This document shows, piece after piece, positions 37,349-47,601 of a stretch of 64,000 bases of DNA. The notes beneath the pieces are model-generated. The model was not told the origin of the DNA, did not search any database, and saw only the letters and a program-made list of their open reading frames with translations. This stretch comes from Streptomyces sp. Tue 6430 (GTDB taxonomy: Bacteria; Actinomycetota; Actinomycetes; Streptomycetales; Streptomycetaceae). Position 1 is the stretch's first letter. Each line of letters opens with the position of its first letter. The stretch is taken from positions 744,001-808,000 of the forward strand of contig JAKGSH010000010.1 of assembly GCA_021568835.1 (NCBI GenBank), given 5' to 3'. Both the position numbers and the translations under genes were made by a program.

Positions 37349-38433
37349 CTACTGCCGCAGCGCCCAGCCCCGGTCCCGCAGCGCGGCGCTCAGCACGGTC
37401 ACCGCCTTCGGCTCCACCATCAGCTGCACCAGACCGGCCTGCTGGCCCGTCGCGTGCTCGATGCGCACGTCCTCGATGTTGACCCCGGCCCGGCCGGCGT
37501 CGGCGAAGATGCGGGCCAGCTGCCCCGGCTGGTCGTCGATGAGCACCGCCACGACCTCGTACACCCGCGGGGCGGACCCGTGCTTGCCGGGGACCCGGAC
37601 CTGACCGGCGTTGCCCCGCCGCAGGACGTCCTCGATGCCGCCGGCGCCGGTGCGCCGCTTGTCCTCGTCGGAGGACTGCAGGGCGCGCAGCGCCCGGACC
37701 GTCTCGTCGAGGTCGGCGGCGACGTCGCCGAGCAGATCGGCGACCGGCCCGGGGTTCGCGGAGAGGATGTCGATCCACATCCGGGGGTCGGAGGCGGCGA
37801 TCCGGGTCACGTCCCGGATGCCCTGCCCGCACAGCCGTACGGCGGCCTCCTCGGCGTTCTGCAGGCGGGCCGCGACCATGCTGGAGACCAGGTGGGGCAT
37901 GTGGGAGACGAGCGCCACGGCCCGGTCGTGGGCGTCGGCGTCCATCACCACGGGGACGGCCCGGCAGTGCGAGACCAGCTCCAGGGCGAGGTTCAGCACC
38001 TCGGTGTCGGTGTCGCGGGTCGGCGTCAGCACCCAGGGGCGGCCCTCGAAGAGGTCGGCGGTCGCGGCCAGCGGCCCGACTTCTCGCGGCCGGACATGGG
38101 GTGGGTGCCGAGGTAGGCCGACAGGTCGAGGCCGAGCGCCTCCAGTTCCCGGCGCGGCCCGCCCTTGACGCTGGCGACGTCGAGGTAGCCGCGGGCCACG
38201 CCCCGGCGCATGGCGCCGGCGAGCACGGCGGCCACGTGGGCGGGCGGGGCGGCGACGATGGCGACGTCGACCGGGCCCTGGGGCGGGTCGTCGGTGCCGG
38301 CGCCGAGCGCCGCCGCCGTACGGGCCTGCTCGGGGTCGTGGTCCTCCAGGTGGACGACGACGCCGCGCTGGGCGAGGGCCAGGGCCGCGGAGGTGCCGAT
38401 GAGCCCGGTTCCGATGACGAGCGCGGTCCTCAC
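37349..38433 (-). CDS. tyrA: Prephenate dehydrogenase with C-terminal ACT domain, one frameshift
   Basis: NAD(P)-dependent enzyme of tyrosine synthesis, 361 residues after correction. N-terminal Rossmann fold ALVIGTGLIGTSAALAL, then TDDPPQGPVDVAIVAAPP, catalytic GTHPMSGREKSG, and the helical domain with LVSHMPHLVSSMVA. The C-terminal ACT domain (from about residue 285: YEVVAVLIDDQPGQLARIFAD) probably mediates tyrosine feedback. One base is missing at 38075-38077, just after REKSG. GTG 38433 overlaps the stop of aroH (GTGA). Confidence 0.93.
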
Positions 38434-38790
38434 TGGGCGATGTCCTTGCGCAGGGCGGCCGCGGCACCGAGGTAGACGTGGTGGATCCCGGAGCGGGGCC
38501 GGTCCGACTCGATGTGCGCGAGGACGCGGACGACCCTCGGCATGGCGCCCCGGACGTCGAGTTCCCGGGCGCAGATCAGCGGTACGTCGACGATGCCCAG
38601 CTTGCGCGCGGCGGCGGCCGGGAAGTCGCTGTGCAGGTCGGGGTGGCCGTGAACCAGATGCTGATCAGGTCGTCGACGGTGAGGGAGTTCCGCTCCATGA
38701 CCTCGGTGAGCAGGGCCCGACCCGCTCGTCCATGTGTCCGGCCTCGTCCCGCTCCAGCTGGACGGCCCCCCGGACCGCTCGTACCGCCAC
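38430..38790 (-). CDS. aroH: Chorismate mutase (AroH type), two frameshifts
   Basis: Monofunctional AroH-fold chorismate mutase converting chorismate to prephenate, the substrate of the coupled tyrA product. Recognised by VRAVRGAVQLERDE, LLTEVMERNSLTVDDLISIWFTAT, FPAAAARKLG, VPLICARELDV and VRVLAHIES to HHVYLGAA. One base is missing at 38716-38718 (ERVG to ALLTEV) and one at 38640-38643 (FTATP to DLHSDF). Corrected length 120 residues, standard for AroH. GTG 38790 has GAGGAG 7 bases upstream. Confidence 0.9.
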
Positions 38791-38969
38791 GGCGCTGCTC
38801 CTCGCTCACGTAGGTCACGGTTCTTCGCCGCCCAGCGTAGTCAGCGCGGGCCGGGCCGGTGGCGCGGTGCCCGCCCGCTGAGACGCGCCCCGTGCGGGCG
38901 CCCGGCCCCCGTGGACCCGGGCCGCGCCTTCTGTGCCACTCTGTCCCTCGGTTCCACCCGCCGTTGCCC

Positions 38970-39018
38970 TTCCGCTTCTTCCGCCCCTTCCGCCCCTTCC
39001 GCCTCTTCCGCACTTCCG
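38970..39018. repeat. Short imperfect CTTCCGCCC repeats
   Basis: About five copies of a 9-bp pyrimidine-rich unit (CTTCCGCCC and variants) directly upstream of the Rieske gene. On this strand the tract has no purine-rich ribosome site until GGAGTGACG near 39018. Confidence 0.6.
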
Positions 39019-39028
39019 GAGTGACGAC

Positions 39029-39433
39029 ATGACTCTCCCCGCCTCCCGCCGGACGGTTCTCCTCGCGACGGGCACGGCGGCGCTCGCCGTCGGCTGTGGC
39101 GCCCAGGACGCCGGGGGCGACGCGTCCGGCCCCTCCCCCACCCCCGGTCAGGAGCTGGCGAGGACGGCCGACATCCCGGTCGGCGGCGGCAGGATCTTCA
39201 AGGACGCGAAGGTGGTGGTCACGCAGCCGGCGCAGGGGGACTTCAGGGCGTTCTCGGCGGTCTGCACCCATCAGGGCTGCATCGTGGCGACCGTCGCCGA
39301 CGGCACCATCAACTGCGCCTGTCACAAGAGCAGTTTCGCCATCGGCGACGGCGCGGTGACGGCCGGCCCGGCGACCGAGCCGCTGCCCGCGGCGAAGATC
39401 GCGGTGAAGGGCGACGCCATCACGCTGGCGTGA
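39029..39433 (+). CDS. Rieske [2Fe-2S] lipoprotein
   Basis: 134-residue redox protein. The N-terminus SRRTVLLATGTAALAVGC has a Tat-like double Arg and a lipobox ending in Cys, so it is exported folded and lipid-anchored. Rieske ligands are CTHQGC and CACHKS, with the usual spacing and two extra cluster-flanking Cys. It is not part of a bc complex; stand-alone Rieske lipoproteins of this kind are common in Streptomyces and their electron partners are unknown. ATG 39029 after CCGGAGTGACG. Confidence 0.9.
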   Translation: MTLPASRRTVLLATGTAALAVGCGAQDAGGDASGPSPTPGQELARTADIPVGGGRIFKDAKVVVTQPAQGDFRAFSAVCTHQGCIVATVADGTINCACHKSSFAIGDGAVTAGPATEPLPAAKIAVKGDAITLA

Positions 39434-39436
39434 GGT

Positions 39437-39468
39437 GAGCGCTGGTCGCCGACCGACGACCGGCGCTC
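39437..39468. terminator. Bidirectional terminator
   Basis: 12-bp stem with one G-T wobble (39437-39448 with 39457-39468) and 8-nt loop between the convergent Rieske and ADP-ribosylglycohydrolase genes. Confidence 0.65.
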
Positions 39469-39479
39469 AGCGACCAGCA

Positions 39480-40523
<1,044 letters not shown>

Positions 40524-40527
<4 letters not shown>

Positions 40528-41246
40528 GCGGAACGTCCTTCCCGGGGCGGTCGCAGCAGGGGCGGGTGGAGGGAGGTGGCGGTGCCCGCGCGGTAGAGGG
40601 CGGCCGGTTTGCCGCGGCCCCCGGTCAGCCGCGCGGGGCCGCCGGGAACGGGTTCGACGAAGCCGGGGGTGGCGAGGACCTTGCGGCGGAAGTTGGGCCG
40701 GTCCAGGCCGGTGCCCCAGACGCTCTCGTAGACCTGCTGAAGCTCGCCGAGGGTGAACTCGGGCGGGCAGAAGGCGGTCGCGAGGCAGGTGTACTCGAGC
40801 TTGGCGCCGACCCGGTCGTGGGCGTCGGCCAGGATCCGGTCGTGGTCGAAGGCGAGCGGTGGGACGTCGTCGTACGGCCGCCAGCGGGCCTGGGCCGCGT
40901 CGCCGCCGCCGCGTGGTTCGGGAGCGTCGGGCAGCAGGGCGGCGAAGGCGACGGAGACGACCCGCATGCGGGGGTCGCGGCCGGGTTCGCTGTAGGTGCG
41001 CAGTTGTTCCAGGTGGAGGCCGGAGACGTCGGCGAGGCCGGTCTCCTCGGCGAGTTCGCGCCGGGCGGCGGCCTCGGCGGACTCGTCCGGCAGCACGAAC
41101 CCGCCGGGCAGCGCCCAGCGGCCGAGGTACGGCTCCTGCCCGCGCTCGACGAGCAGCACGTGCAGGGCGCCCGCGCGCAGGGTGAGGACGGCGAGGTCCA
41201 CGGTGACGGCGAAGGGCTCGAAGGCGTGCTTGTCGTAGCCCCGCAT
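40524..41246 (-). CDS. Nudix protein with C-terminal winged helix, NrtR-like regulator
   Basis: 240-residue protein. The Nudix domain has the box GGFVLPDESAEAAARRELAEETGL, with the glutamates of RELAEETG intact; the C-terminal third (FTLGELQQVYESVWGTGLDRPNFRRKVL) matches the winged helix of NrtR, a repressor of NAD metabolism released by ADP-ribose. With an intact Nudix box it might also hydrolyse ADP-ribose. ATG 41246 (MRGYDKHAF) is preferred to longer readings. It forms an overlapping operon with the DraG-like gene, and a palindrome lies 18 bp upstream of the start. Confidence 0.82.
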
Positions 41247-41263
41247 CCGCCCACCCCCTTTTA

Positions 41264-41280
41264 ATAGTCGCATCGACCAT
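41264..41280. promoter_or_regulatory. Putative NrtR-type operator
   Basis: Imperfect 17-bp palindrome ATAGTCG-CAT-CGACCAT (6 of 7 bases per arm match) in the AT-richer stretch just upstream of the Nudix/NrtR-like gene. Autoregulation at this position would be typical. Confidence 0.6.
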
Positions 41281-41306
41281 AAACCCGGCGGGTGTCCGGA
41301 CACAAG

Positions 41307-41344
41307 GGAGCGGCCGGCCCCGGAGATCCGGAACCGGCCGCTCC
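41307..41344 (-). terminator. Terminator after rluB
   Basis: 11-bp perfect stem (GGAGCGGCCGG 41307-41317 with CCGGCCGCTCC 41334-41344), 16-nt loop, 12 bases beyond the rluB stop. Confidence 0.7.
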
Positions 41345-41355
41345 AGCGGGCCGCC

Positions 41356-42457
41356 CTACAGGTCGACTTCCTTCATCAGCATGCCGACCTCGGTGTTGGA
41401 CAGCCGGCGCAGCCAGCCCGACTTCTGGTCGCCCAGGGTGATCGGGCCGAAGGCCACGCGGACCAGCTTGTCGACCGGGAACCCGGCCTCCGCGAGCATC
41501 CGGCGCACGATGTGCTTGCGGCCCTCGTGGAGGGTGACCTCGACGAGGTAGTTCTTGCCGGTCTGCTCGACGACCCGGAAGTGGTCCGCCTTCGCGTACC
41601 CGTCCTCCAGCTGGATGCCGTCCTTGAGCCGCTTGCCCAGGTCGCGCGGGATCGGGCCCACGATGTGCGCGAGGTAGACCTTCTTCACGCCGTACTTCGG
41701 GTGCGTCAGGCGGTGCGCCAGTTCACCGTGGTTGGTGAGGAGGATGACGCCCTCGGTCTCGGTGTCGAGCCGCCCGACGTGGAAGAGGCGGGTCTCGCGG
41801 TTGGTGACGTAGTCGCCGAGGCACTGCCGGCCCTCGTTGTCCTCCATCGTCGAGACCACGCCGGCGGGCTTGTTCAGCGAGAAGAACTGGTACGACTGCG
41901 TCGCCACGGTCAGGCCGTCGACCTTGACCTCGTCCTTCTCCGGGTCGACCCGCTTGCCCTGCTCCAGGACGATCTCGCCGTTGACCTCGACCCGCGCCTG
42001 CTCGATCAGCTCCTCGCAGGCCCGCCGGGAGCCGTAGCCCGCGCGCGCGAGGATCTTCTGGAGCCGCTCGCCCTCCTGCTCGGCGCCCGGGAAGGTCTTG
42101 GGCAGCTTGACGTCCTTCTTGCCCGCGTACCGCTCGCGGTTGCGCTCCTCGGCCCGCGTCTCGTACTCGCGCGAGGTCGCCGGGACCGACGGCCCGCGCT
42201 GCTGGGGCTTCTTCGGACCGCCCTTGGCGCCGCCGCGGGCCGCGCCCCGCGCCCCGCCTTCGGGCCCTCGTGGGACGCACCGGGGCCCACGTCGTAGCGG
42301 CGCTCCTCCGGGCGGGGCTTGCTGGGCCGGCCCTGACCCTGCCCCGGCTCTGGGCCTGTCCCCGGCCCTGGCCCTGCTTCTGGCCCCTGTTGTCGCCGGC
42401 GCCGCGGGGGTTACCGCGCCCACCGCTCCTGCCGCTACCGCTGCCGCTGCTTCGCAT
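41356..42457 (-). CDS. rluB: 23S rRNA pseudouridine synthase RluB-like, two frameshifts
   Basis: 367 residues after correction. A basic Gly/Arg/Gln-rich N-terminal tail of about 110 residues precedes an S4 domain (GERLQKILARAGYGSRRACEEL) and the RsuA/RluB catalytic domain with Asp in VGRLDTETEGVILLTNHG and the C-terminal LHEGRKHIVRRM. Two bases are missing in the tail, near 42340 and 42250, where PSKPRPEERRYDVGPG connects the flanks. ATG 42457 overlaps the scpB stop by one base (TGATG). RluB downstream of scpAB is a widespread arrangement. Confidence 0.9.
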
Positions 42458-43131
42458 CAGATTTCCGTCGTCGTCGTGTCCGTCGTGGGACCGTCGTCCG
42501 CATCCGGGGCGTCCGGATCGAACGACGGTACGGCTTCCTGGGTCTCGGCCTCGATCGCCTCCGCCTCCGGGAGGAAGGGCGCGAGCTCCGGGAGCTCGTC
42601 CAGACCGCGCAGGCCCATCCGCTCCAGGAAGTAGTTCGTCGTCCTGTACAGGATCGCACCTGTTTCGGGTTCCGTGCCCGCCTCCTCGACCAGACCGCGC
42701 TGGAGCAGGGTGCGCATCACGCCGTCGCAGTTCACCCCGCGCACCGCGGAGACCCGGCTGCGGCTGACCGGCTGGCGGTACGCGACCACCGCGAGGGTCT
42801 CCAGCGCCGCCTGGGTCAGCCGGGCCTGCTGGCCGTCCAGGACGTAGCGCTCGACGGCCGGGGCGTAGTCGGCCCGGGTGGAGAACCGCCAGCCGCCCGC
42901 GACGAACCGCAGCTCGAAGCCGCGTCCCTGCGCGGTGTACTCGTCGGCCAGTTCCCGCAGCGCGTCCGCGACCTGGCGGCGCGGACGCTCCACGATCCTC
43001 GCCAGGTGCTCCTCGGTGGCGGGCTCGTCCACGACCATCAGCACGGCCTCCAGGGCGGGCTTGAGGTCGAGGGCGGCGACGGTACGCGGTCCGGCCGGGG
43101 CCGCCGCGGCCCCCATGGTCTCCTCGCTCAC
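42457..43131 (-). CDS. scpB: Segregation and condensation protein B
   Basis: 224-residue kleisin-associated subunit of the SMC-ScpAB condensin. Two winged-helix domains are seen: KPALEAVLMVVDEPATEEHLARI and AALETLAVVAYRQPVSRSRVSAVRGVNCDGVMRTLLQRG (family signature), with an acidic C-terminal tail. GTG 43131 overlaps the scpA stop (GTGA). Confidence 0.94.
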   Translation of the reverse strand: MSEETMGAAAAPAGPRTVAALDLKPALEAVLMVVDEPATEEHLARIVERPRRQVADALRELADEYTAQGRGFELRFVAGGWRFSTRADYAPAVERYVLDGQQARLTQAALETLAVVAYRQPVSRSRVSAVRGVNCDGVMRTLLQRGLVEEAGTEPETGAILYRTTNYFLERMGLRGLDELPELAPFLPEAEAIEAETQEAVPSFDPDAPDADDGPTTDTTTTEI

Positions 43132-44240
43132 GGCTTGCGCTCCTCCTCGGTCTTCTCCGGCGGCCGGTCGAACTCGTCGGTCACCCTGGGCCGGTCGTCC
43201 CCGTCCCCGTCCCCGCCGGTCCAGCGCACCAGCAGTTCCCCGAGCGCGGTCTCCTGGTCGAGCGCGACGGCCTTCTCCCGGTACAGCTCGAGCAGGGCCA
43301 GGAACCTCGCCACGACGGTGAGGGGGTCGTCGGTGTCCTCGACGAGCGTGCGGAAGCCGGCCTCGCCGAGCCGCCGCAGCCGTGCGACCACGATCCGGGC
43401 CTGCTCCTGCACGCTGACCAGCGGGGCGTGGATGTGGTCGACGTACACCTGCGGCGCGGGCCTCGGCTGCATCGCCTTGACGGCGAGCTTCGCGAAGCCC
43501 TCCGCACCGATGCTGATGACGACCTCGGGCAGCAGTTCGGCGTGGTGCGGTTCGGGGCCGACGGTCCGCGGGTAGCGGCGGGCCTCGCCGTCCAGTCGTT
43601 CTGTGAAGATGTCGGCGATCCGTTTGTACGCGCGGTACTGCAGCAGCCGGGCGAACAGCAGGTCGCGGGCCTCGAAGAGGGCCAGGTCCGCCTCGTCCTC
43701 GACCTCGGCGGCGGGCAGCAGGCGGGCGGCCTTCAGGTCGAGCAGTGTCGCGGCGACGACGAGGAACTCGGTCGTCCGGTCCAGGTCCCAGTCGGGGCCC
43801 ATCGCCCGGATGTGCGCCATGAACTCGTCGGTGACCTTCGACAGCGCGACCTCGGTGACGTCCAGCTTGTGCCGGGAGATCAACTGGAGCAGCAGGTCGA
43901 AGGGGCCCTCGAAGTTGGCGAGCCGGACCTTGAAGACCCCGCCGGAGGACTCCTCGGCGTTGTCCCCGACGCCGTTCCGCACGCCCTCCCGGACGCTGCC
44001 GACGGGCTCGGCGGCGGGTTCCGGATCGGGCACCGGCTCAGACTCGCGTACCGGCTCCGATGCGGGTTCCGGCCCGCGTACCGGCTCCGATGCGGGTTCC
44101 GGCCCGTGCACCGGAGCCGGGACAGGCGTCGGTTCCCGCACCGGTACCGGTACCGCAGGCGCCTCCCCCGGCCCCCGTCCCAGCGCACGCCGACGGCCGA
44201 CGGGGACGCCGGAGCCGGGGGTGGGATCGTTCGAGGTCAT
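43128..44240 (-). CDS. scpA: Segregation and condensation protein A (kleisin)
   Basis: 370-residue kleisin. A Pro/Glu/Val-rich N-terminal extension of about 100 residues, partly built of repeats, precedes the conserved core FKVRLANFEGPFDLLLQLIS, FLVVAATLLDLKAARLLP and the C-terminal winged helix (LYREKAVALDQE). The extension is absent in Bacillus ScpA and common in Streptomyces. ATG 44240. Confidence 0.94.
   Translation of the reverse strand: MTSNDPTPGSGVPVGRRRALGRGPGEAPAVPVPVREPTPVPAPVHGPEPASEPVRGPEPASEPVRESEPVPDPEPAAEPVGSVREGVRNGVGDNAEESSGGVFKVRLANFEGPFDLLLQLISRHKLDVTEVALSKVTDEFMAHIRAMGPDWDLDRTTEFLVVAATLLDLKAARLLPAAEVEDEADLALFEARDLLFARLLQYRAYKRIADIFTERLDGEARRYPRTVGPEPHHAELLPEVVISIGAEGFAKLAVKAMQPRPAPQVYVDHIHAPLVSVQEQARIVVARLRRLGEAGFRTLVEDTDDPLTVVARFLALLELYREKAVALDQETALGELLVRWTGGDGDGDDRPRVTDEFDRPPEKTEEERKP
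44050..44109 (-). repeat. 30-bp direct repeat in the scpA extension
   Basis: Two tandem 30-bp units (44050-44079, 44080-44109), differing in one base, each encoding GPEPASEPVR-type residues. Confidence 0.8.
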
Positions 44241-44258
44241 GGCCCCCGCAGGCTACCG

Positions 44259-44821
44259 CTACCGCCCGCGAAGTCGTCGTACGAGGATGCTGGCGTCCCC
44301 GCGGCTCTCCAGGTCGGCGAGGACGACGGCGACCGCCTCGCGGACGATGCGTCCGCGGTCGACCGCGAGCCCGTGTTCACCGCGGAGCACCAGGCGGGCG
44401 TGCTCGAGGTCCATCAGTTCCTCGGCGGACACGTACACGGTGATCTTCTCGTCGTGCCGTTCGCGGCCGCTGGGCCGGCGGGCGGAGGCCCGTCCGCGCT
44501 TGCGCGCCGGGGCGTCGCCCTGGGCGGCAGAACCTTCCTGCGCGCCCTGACGCGGGCCGGGACGCTCCCCGGTGCCCCGGGTGCCGCCCTGCTCGGCGCC
44601 GGCCGCCGCGTGTTCGGTTCCCTCGCCGTCCCCGCCCTGCGCGGGCACGGCGCTCGGCGCGTCGGCGGCGGAACCGGCCGCCGCCCCGGCGCTCTCCCCG
44701 CCGGAGCGGGTACCCGGGCCTCGCCGCCCGCGGGGCGCCGGGGTGCGGACGGCTGGAGCGCCGTTCCCCCTGTCGTGCGGAAGAGTTCGTCGGCCCCCGG
44801 CAGACTCACTCGGCGTGACAC
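44259..44821 (-). CDS. Ribbon-helix-helix-like protein downstream of parA, one frameshift
   Basis: 187 residues after correction. The start MSRRVSLPGADELFRTTGG (GTG 44821) overlaps the 3' end of parA by 16 bases. A long Ala/Gly/Pro/Glu-rich linker follows, then a conserved C-terminal domain: EKITVYVSAEELMDLEHARL, GLAVDRGRIVREAVAVVLADL and RLRGR. One beta strand followed by two helices with a basic turn between them is the ribbon-helix-helix pattern, so DNA binding as a dimer is likely. One base is missing at 44696-44699. Its place between parA and scpA suggests a chromosome-segregation role (inference). Confidence 0.72.
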
Positions 44822-45982
44822 CGGGCGAGCACCTCCCTGGCGAGCTGGCGGTAGGCGGCGGCGCCGACGGAGTTGGAGGCGTAGGTGGTGATCGGCTCAC
44901 CGGCGACCGTGGTCTCCGGGAAGCGGACCGTGCGCCCGATGACCGTGTGGTAGACGTGGTCGTCGAAGGCCTCGACGACCCGCGCCAGCACCTCGCGGCT
45001 GTGCACCGTGCGCGAGTCGTACATGGTCGCCAGGATCCCGTCGAGCTCCAGCTCCGGGTTGAGCCGTTCCTGGACCTTCTCGATGGTCTCCGTCAGCAGG
45101 GCGACACCGCGCAGCGCGAAGAACTCGCACTCCAGCGGCACGATCACCTTGTGGGCGGCGGTGAGCGCGTTGACGGTGAGCAGGCCGAGCGAGGGCTGGC
45201 AGTCGATCACGATGTAGTCGTAGTCGTCCATCAGCGGCTTCAGCGCCCGCTGCAGCGTCGACTCGCGCGCGACCTCGGAGACCAGTTGGACCTCGGCGGC
45301 GGACAGGTCGATGTTGCTGGGCAGCAGGTCCATGTTGGGGACCGCCGTCTTCAGGAGCACCTCGTCGGCCGACATGCCCCGCTCCATGAGCAGGTTGTAG
45401 ACCGTGAGGTCGAGCTCCATGGGGTTGACGCCCAGACCGACCGACAGCGCGCCCTGCGGGTCGAAGTCCACGAGCAGCACCGGCGTCCGTACTCCGCGAG
45501 CGCGGCACCCAGGTTGATGGTCGACGTGGTCTTGCCGACGCCGCCCTTCTGGTTGCACATCGCGATGATCGTCGCGGGACCGTGGTCGGTCAGCGGTCCC
45601 GGGATCGGGAAGTACGGCAGCGGGCGACCGGTCGGGCCGATGCGCTCGCGGCGCTGGCGGGCAGCGTCGGGCGCGAGGGTGGCCGCGTACTCGGGGTCGG
45701 GCTCGTACTCGGCGTCGGGGTCGTAGAAGTGCCCTTCGGGCAGTTCGTCGTAGTCGGCGAAGTGGTTGCGGGGCGCGCCACTTCCGTCGCCGGCCATGGC
45801 GTTCACGTGATGGCCATCCATGCTCTGGTGTGCTGACAGAGCCGTGTGGGGGCTTGACCGGCTCTGACGGGCTGCGAAGGTTCGGACAGCGACGGAGCCG
45901 ACAGCCTCGAGCCCCGTGGAGTCCTGACTCCGCGTAGGCATTCCTGGTTGACCACCCCGGGAGAAAATGTCGACTCATTCAC
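44806..45982 (-). CDS. ParA-family partition ATPase (not the parAB-oriC copy), two frameshifts
   Basis: 392 residues after correction. Deviant Walker A KGGVGKTTSTINLG, LLVDFDPQGALSVGLG (Walker A') and YIVIDCQPSLGLLTVNAL (Walker B) are present. The 100-residue N-terminal part is acidic (EGHFYDPDAEYEPDPEY). A missing base at 45480-45481 separates AEYGRR from VLLVDF. A second, at 45955-45958, would join VNESTFSPG (GTG 45982 with AAGGAGG 11 bases upstream) to GQPGMPTRSQDSTG; if not accepted, ATG 45821 is the fallback start. No parB follows. The neighbours are the ribbon-helix-helix gene and scpAB. Confidence 0.88.
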
Positions 45983-46341
45983 AAGTCGTCTTACCTCCTT
46001 GGTGACCAGGAAACTTCTAGACAAGGTCAGCGTGGCACCATGCCGACGGTTGGCGACTCTATGGCGTGTCGGGTGTTCGCAGCAACACAATCCGCCGGAC
46101 CCGACTCGATGTGTCGACAATGAAACATCCCGCTGTCAAGGGCGTACGGCCGTCGCGCGGCAGGTTTCACCGGCGTACGAATCGGTCGAAGGGTCACGTT
46201 CGAGGCGAGTTGACCGAGAACCGCAAAGTGACCATACACACATCCGGCCGGACCTTGTCGGGCAAGGTCCGGCCGGCGGGACGCGATTGACGCCTCCTGT
46301 TGACGTATCGCCTTTACGGAAAGGTGACTTGCCCGGGCGTG
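45983..46341. other. Regulatory region upstream of parA
   Basis: No gene is supported. GC content drops at 45960-46130. A motif AGGTTTCACCGG near 46162 resembles half a parS site but the palindrome is not complete. Confidence 0.45.
46244..46276 (-). terminator. Terminator after ald
   Basis: Perfect 14-bp stem (46244-46257 with 46263-46276), 5-nt loop TCGGG, 65 bases beyond the ald stop. Confidence 0.85.
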
Positions 46342-47457
46342 TCAGCCGAGCAGCGTGTCGAGCTCCACGTGCGCCAGGCCGTGCGCCTCGGCGACCTCGC
46401 GGTAAACGACCTGGCCGTCGTGGGTGTTGAGACCCTTGGCCAGCGCGGCGTCACGGCGCAGCGCCTCGACCCAGCCGTTGTTGGCGAGCGAGACGATGTA
46501 GGGCAGCGTCGCGTTGGTGAGGGCGTTGGTGGAGGTGTTGGGGACCGCGCCCGGCATGTTCGCGACGCAGTAGAAGACCGAGTTGTGCACCGGGAAGGTC
46601 GGCTCGGCGTGGGTGGTGGGACGGGAGTCCTCGAAGCAGCCGCCCTGGTCGATCGCGATGTCGACAAGGACACTGCCGGGCTTCATCCGGGACACCAGTT
46701 CGTTGGTGACCAGCTTCGGCGCCTTGGCGCCCGGGATGAGCACGGCGCCGATGACGAGGTCGGCGTCGAGGACGGCCTTCTCCAGCTCGAAGGAGTTGGA
46801 CATGACGGCCTTGACCCTGGTGCCGAAGATCTTGTCGGCCTCGCGCAGCTTGTTGATGTCGCGGTCCAGCAGGGTCACGTCGAAGCCCATGCCGACGGCG
46901 ATCTGGGTGGCGTTCCAGCCCGACACCCCGCCGCCGATGACGACGGCCTTGGCCGGGGTGACGCCGGGGACGCCGCCGGGCAGGACGCCGCGGCCGCCGT
47001 TGGCCCGCATCAGGTGGTAGGCGCCGACCTGCGGGGCCAGCCGGCCCGCGACCTCGGACATCGGGGCGAGCAGCGGCAGCGCGCGGTTCGGCAGCTCGAC
47101 GGTCTCGTAGGCGATCGCGGTGGTGCCGGACGCGACGAGGGCGTCGGTGCACTCCTTGGAGGCGGCCAGGTGCAGGTAGGTGAAGAGGGTCTGGTCCTTG
47201 CGGAGGCGGTGGTACTCCTCGGCGACGGGCTCCTTGACCTTCAGCAGCAGGTCCGCCGCGGCCCACACCTCGTCGGCGGTGTCCAGGATCCGGGCGCCGG
47301 CGGCGACGTACTCGTCGTCCGTGATCGACGATCCGACACCGGCGTTGCGCTCGATGACGACCTGGTGGCCGTTGCGCACCAGCTCGTGCACGCCGGCGGG
47401 GGTGATGGCCACCCGGAACTCGTTGTTCTTGACCTCGCGGGGGATGCCGACCTTCAC
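46342..47457 (-). CDS. ald: Alanine dehydrogenase
   Basis: 371-residue NAD-dependent enzyme interconverting alanine and pyruvate plus ammonia. MKVGIPREVKNNEFRVAITP, catalytic Lys/His context LLKVKEPVAEEY and FTYLHLAASK, and the NAD fold VVIGGGVSGWNA are all present. GTG 47457 is preferred: AAGGA is 11 bases upstream and it matches the family start; GTG 47466 is possible. The gene is monocistronic with its own terminator and an upstream inverted repeat that may bind an Lrp/AsnC-type regulator. Confidence 0.95.
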   Translation of the reverse strand: MKVGIPREVKNNEFRVAITPAGVHELVRNGHQVVIERNAGVGSSITDDEYVAAGARILDTADEVWAAADLLLKVKEPVAEEYHRLRKDQTLFTYLHLAASKECTDALVASGTTAIAYETVELPNRALPLLAPMSEVAGRLAPQVGAYHLMRANGGRGVLPGGVPGVTPAKAVVIGGGVSGWNATQIAVGMGFDVTLLDRDINKLREADKIFGTRVKAVMSNSFELEKAVLDADLVIGAVLIPGAKAPKLVTNELVSRMKPGSVLVDIAIDQGGCFEDSRPTTHAEPTFPVHNSVFYCVANMPGAVPNTSTNALTNATLPYIVSLANNGWVEALRRDAALAKGLNTHDGQVVYREVAEAHGLAHVELDTLLG

Positions 47458-47565
47458 GTCGATCACGGTCCTTGGCTCAGAGGGTGTGGGGGAACAGCAA
47501 GACATACCCGGAGGTAGCGGACGCACCGGGATGCACCGCAGGAGAAGGTGCGGCAGAGCCAGTTT

Positions 47566-47598
47566 AATGAAGGTGTTCCCGCTGTCTAGCCTTTCATT
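47566..47598. promoter_or_regulatory. Inverted repeat upstream of ald
   Basis: AATGAAGG (47566-47573) faces CCTTTCATT (47590-47598) across 16 bp in an AT-rich stretch about 110 bp upstream of ald and just beyond the stop of the STAND gene. Confidence 0.35.
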
Positions 47599-47601
47599 GC
47601 A

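Noticed and set aside
46150..46175. Possible parS site upstream of parA (AGGTTTCACCGG)
   Set aside because: Only half of the GTTTCACGTGAAAC palindrome is present; not supported.
46066..46290. Plus-strand open frame between ald and parA
   Set aside because: No ribosome site, poor codon bias, and it runs through the ald terminator hairpin.
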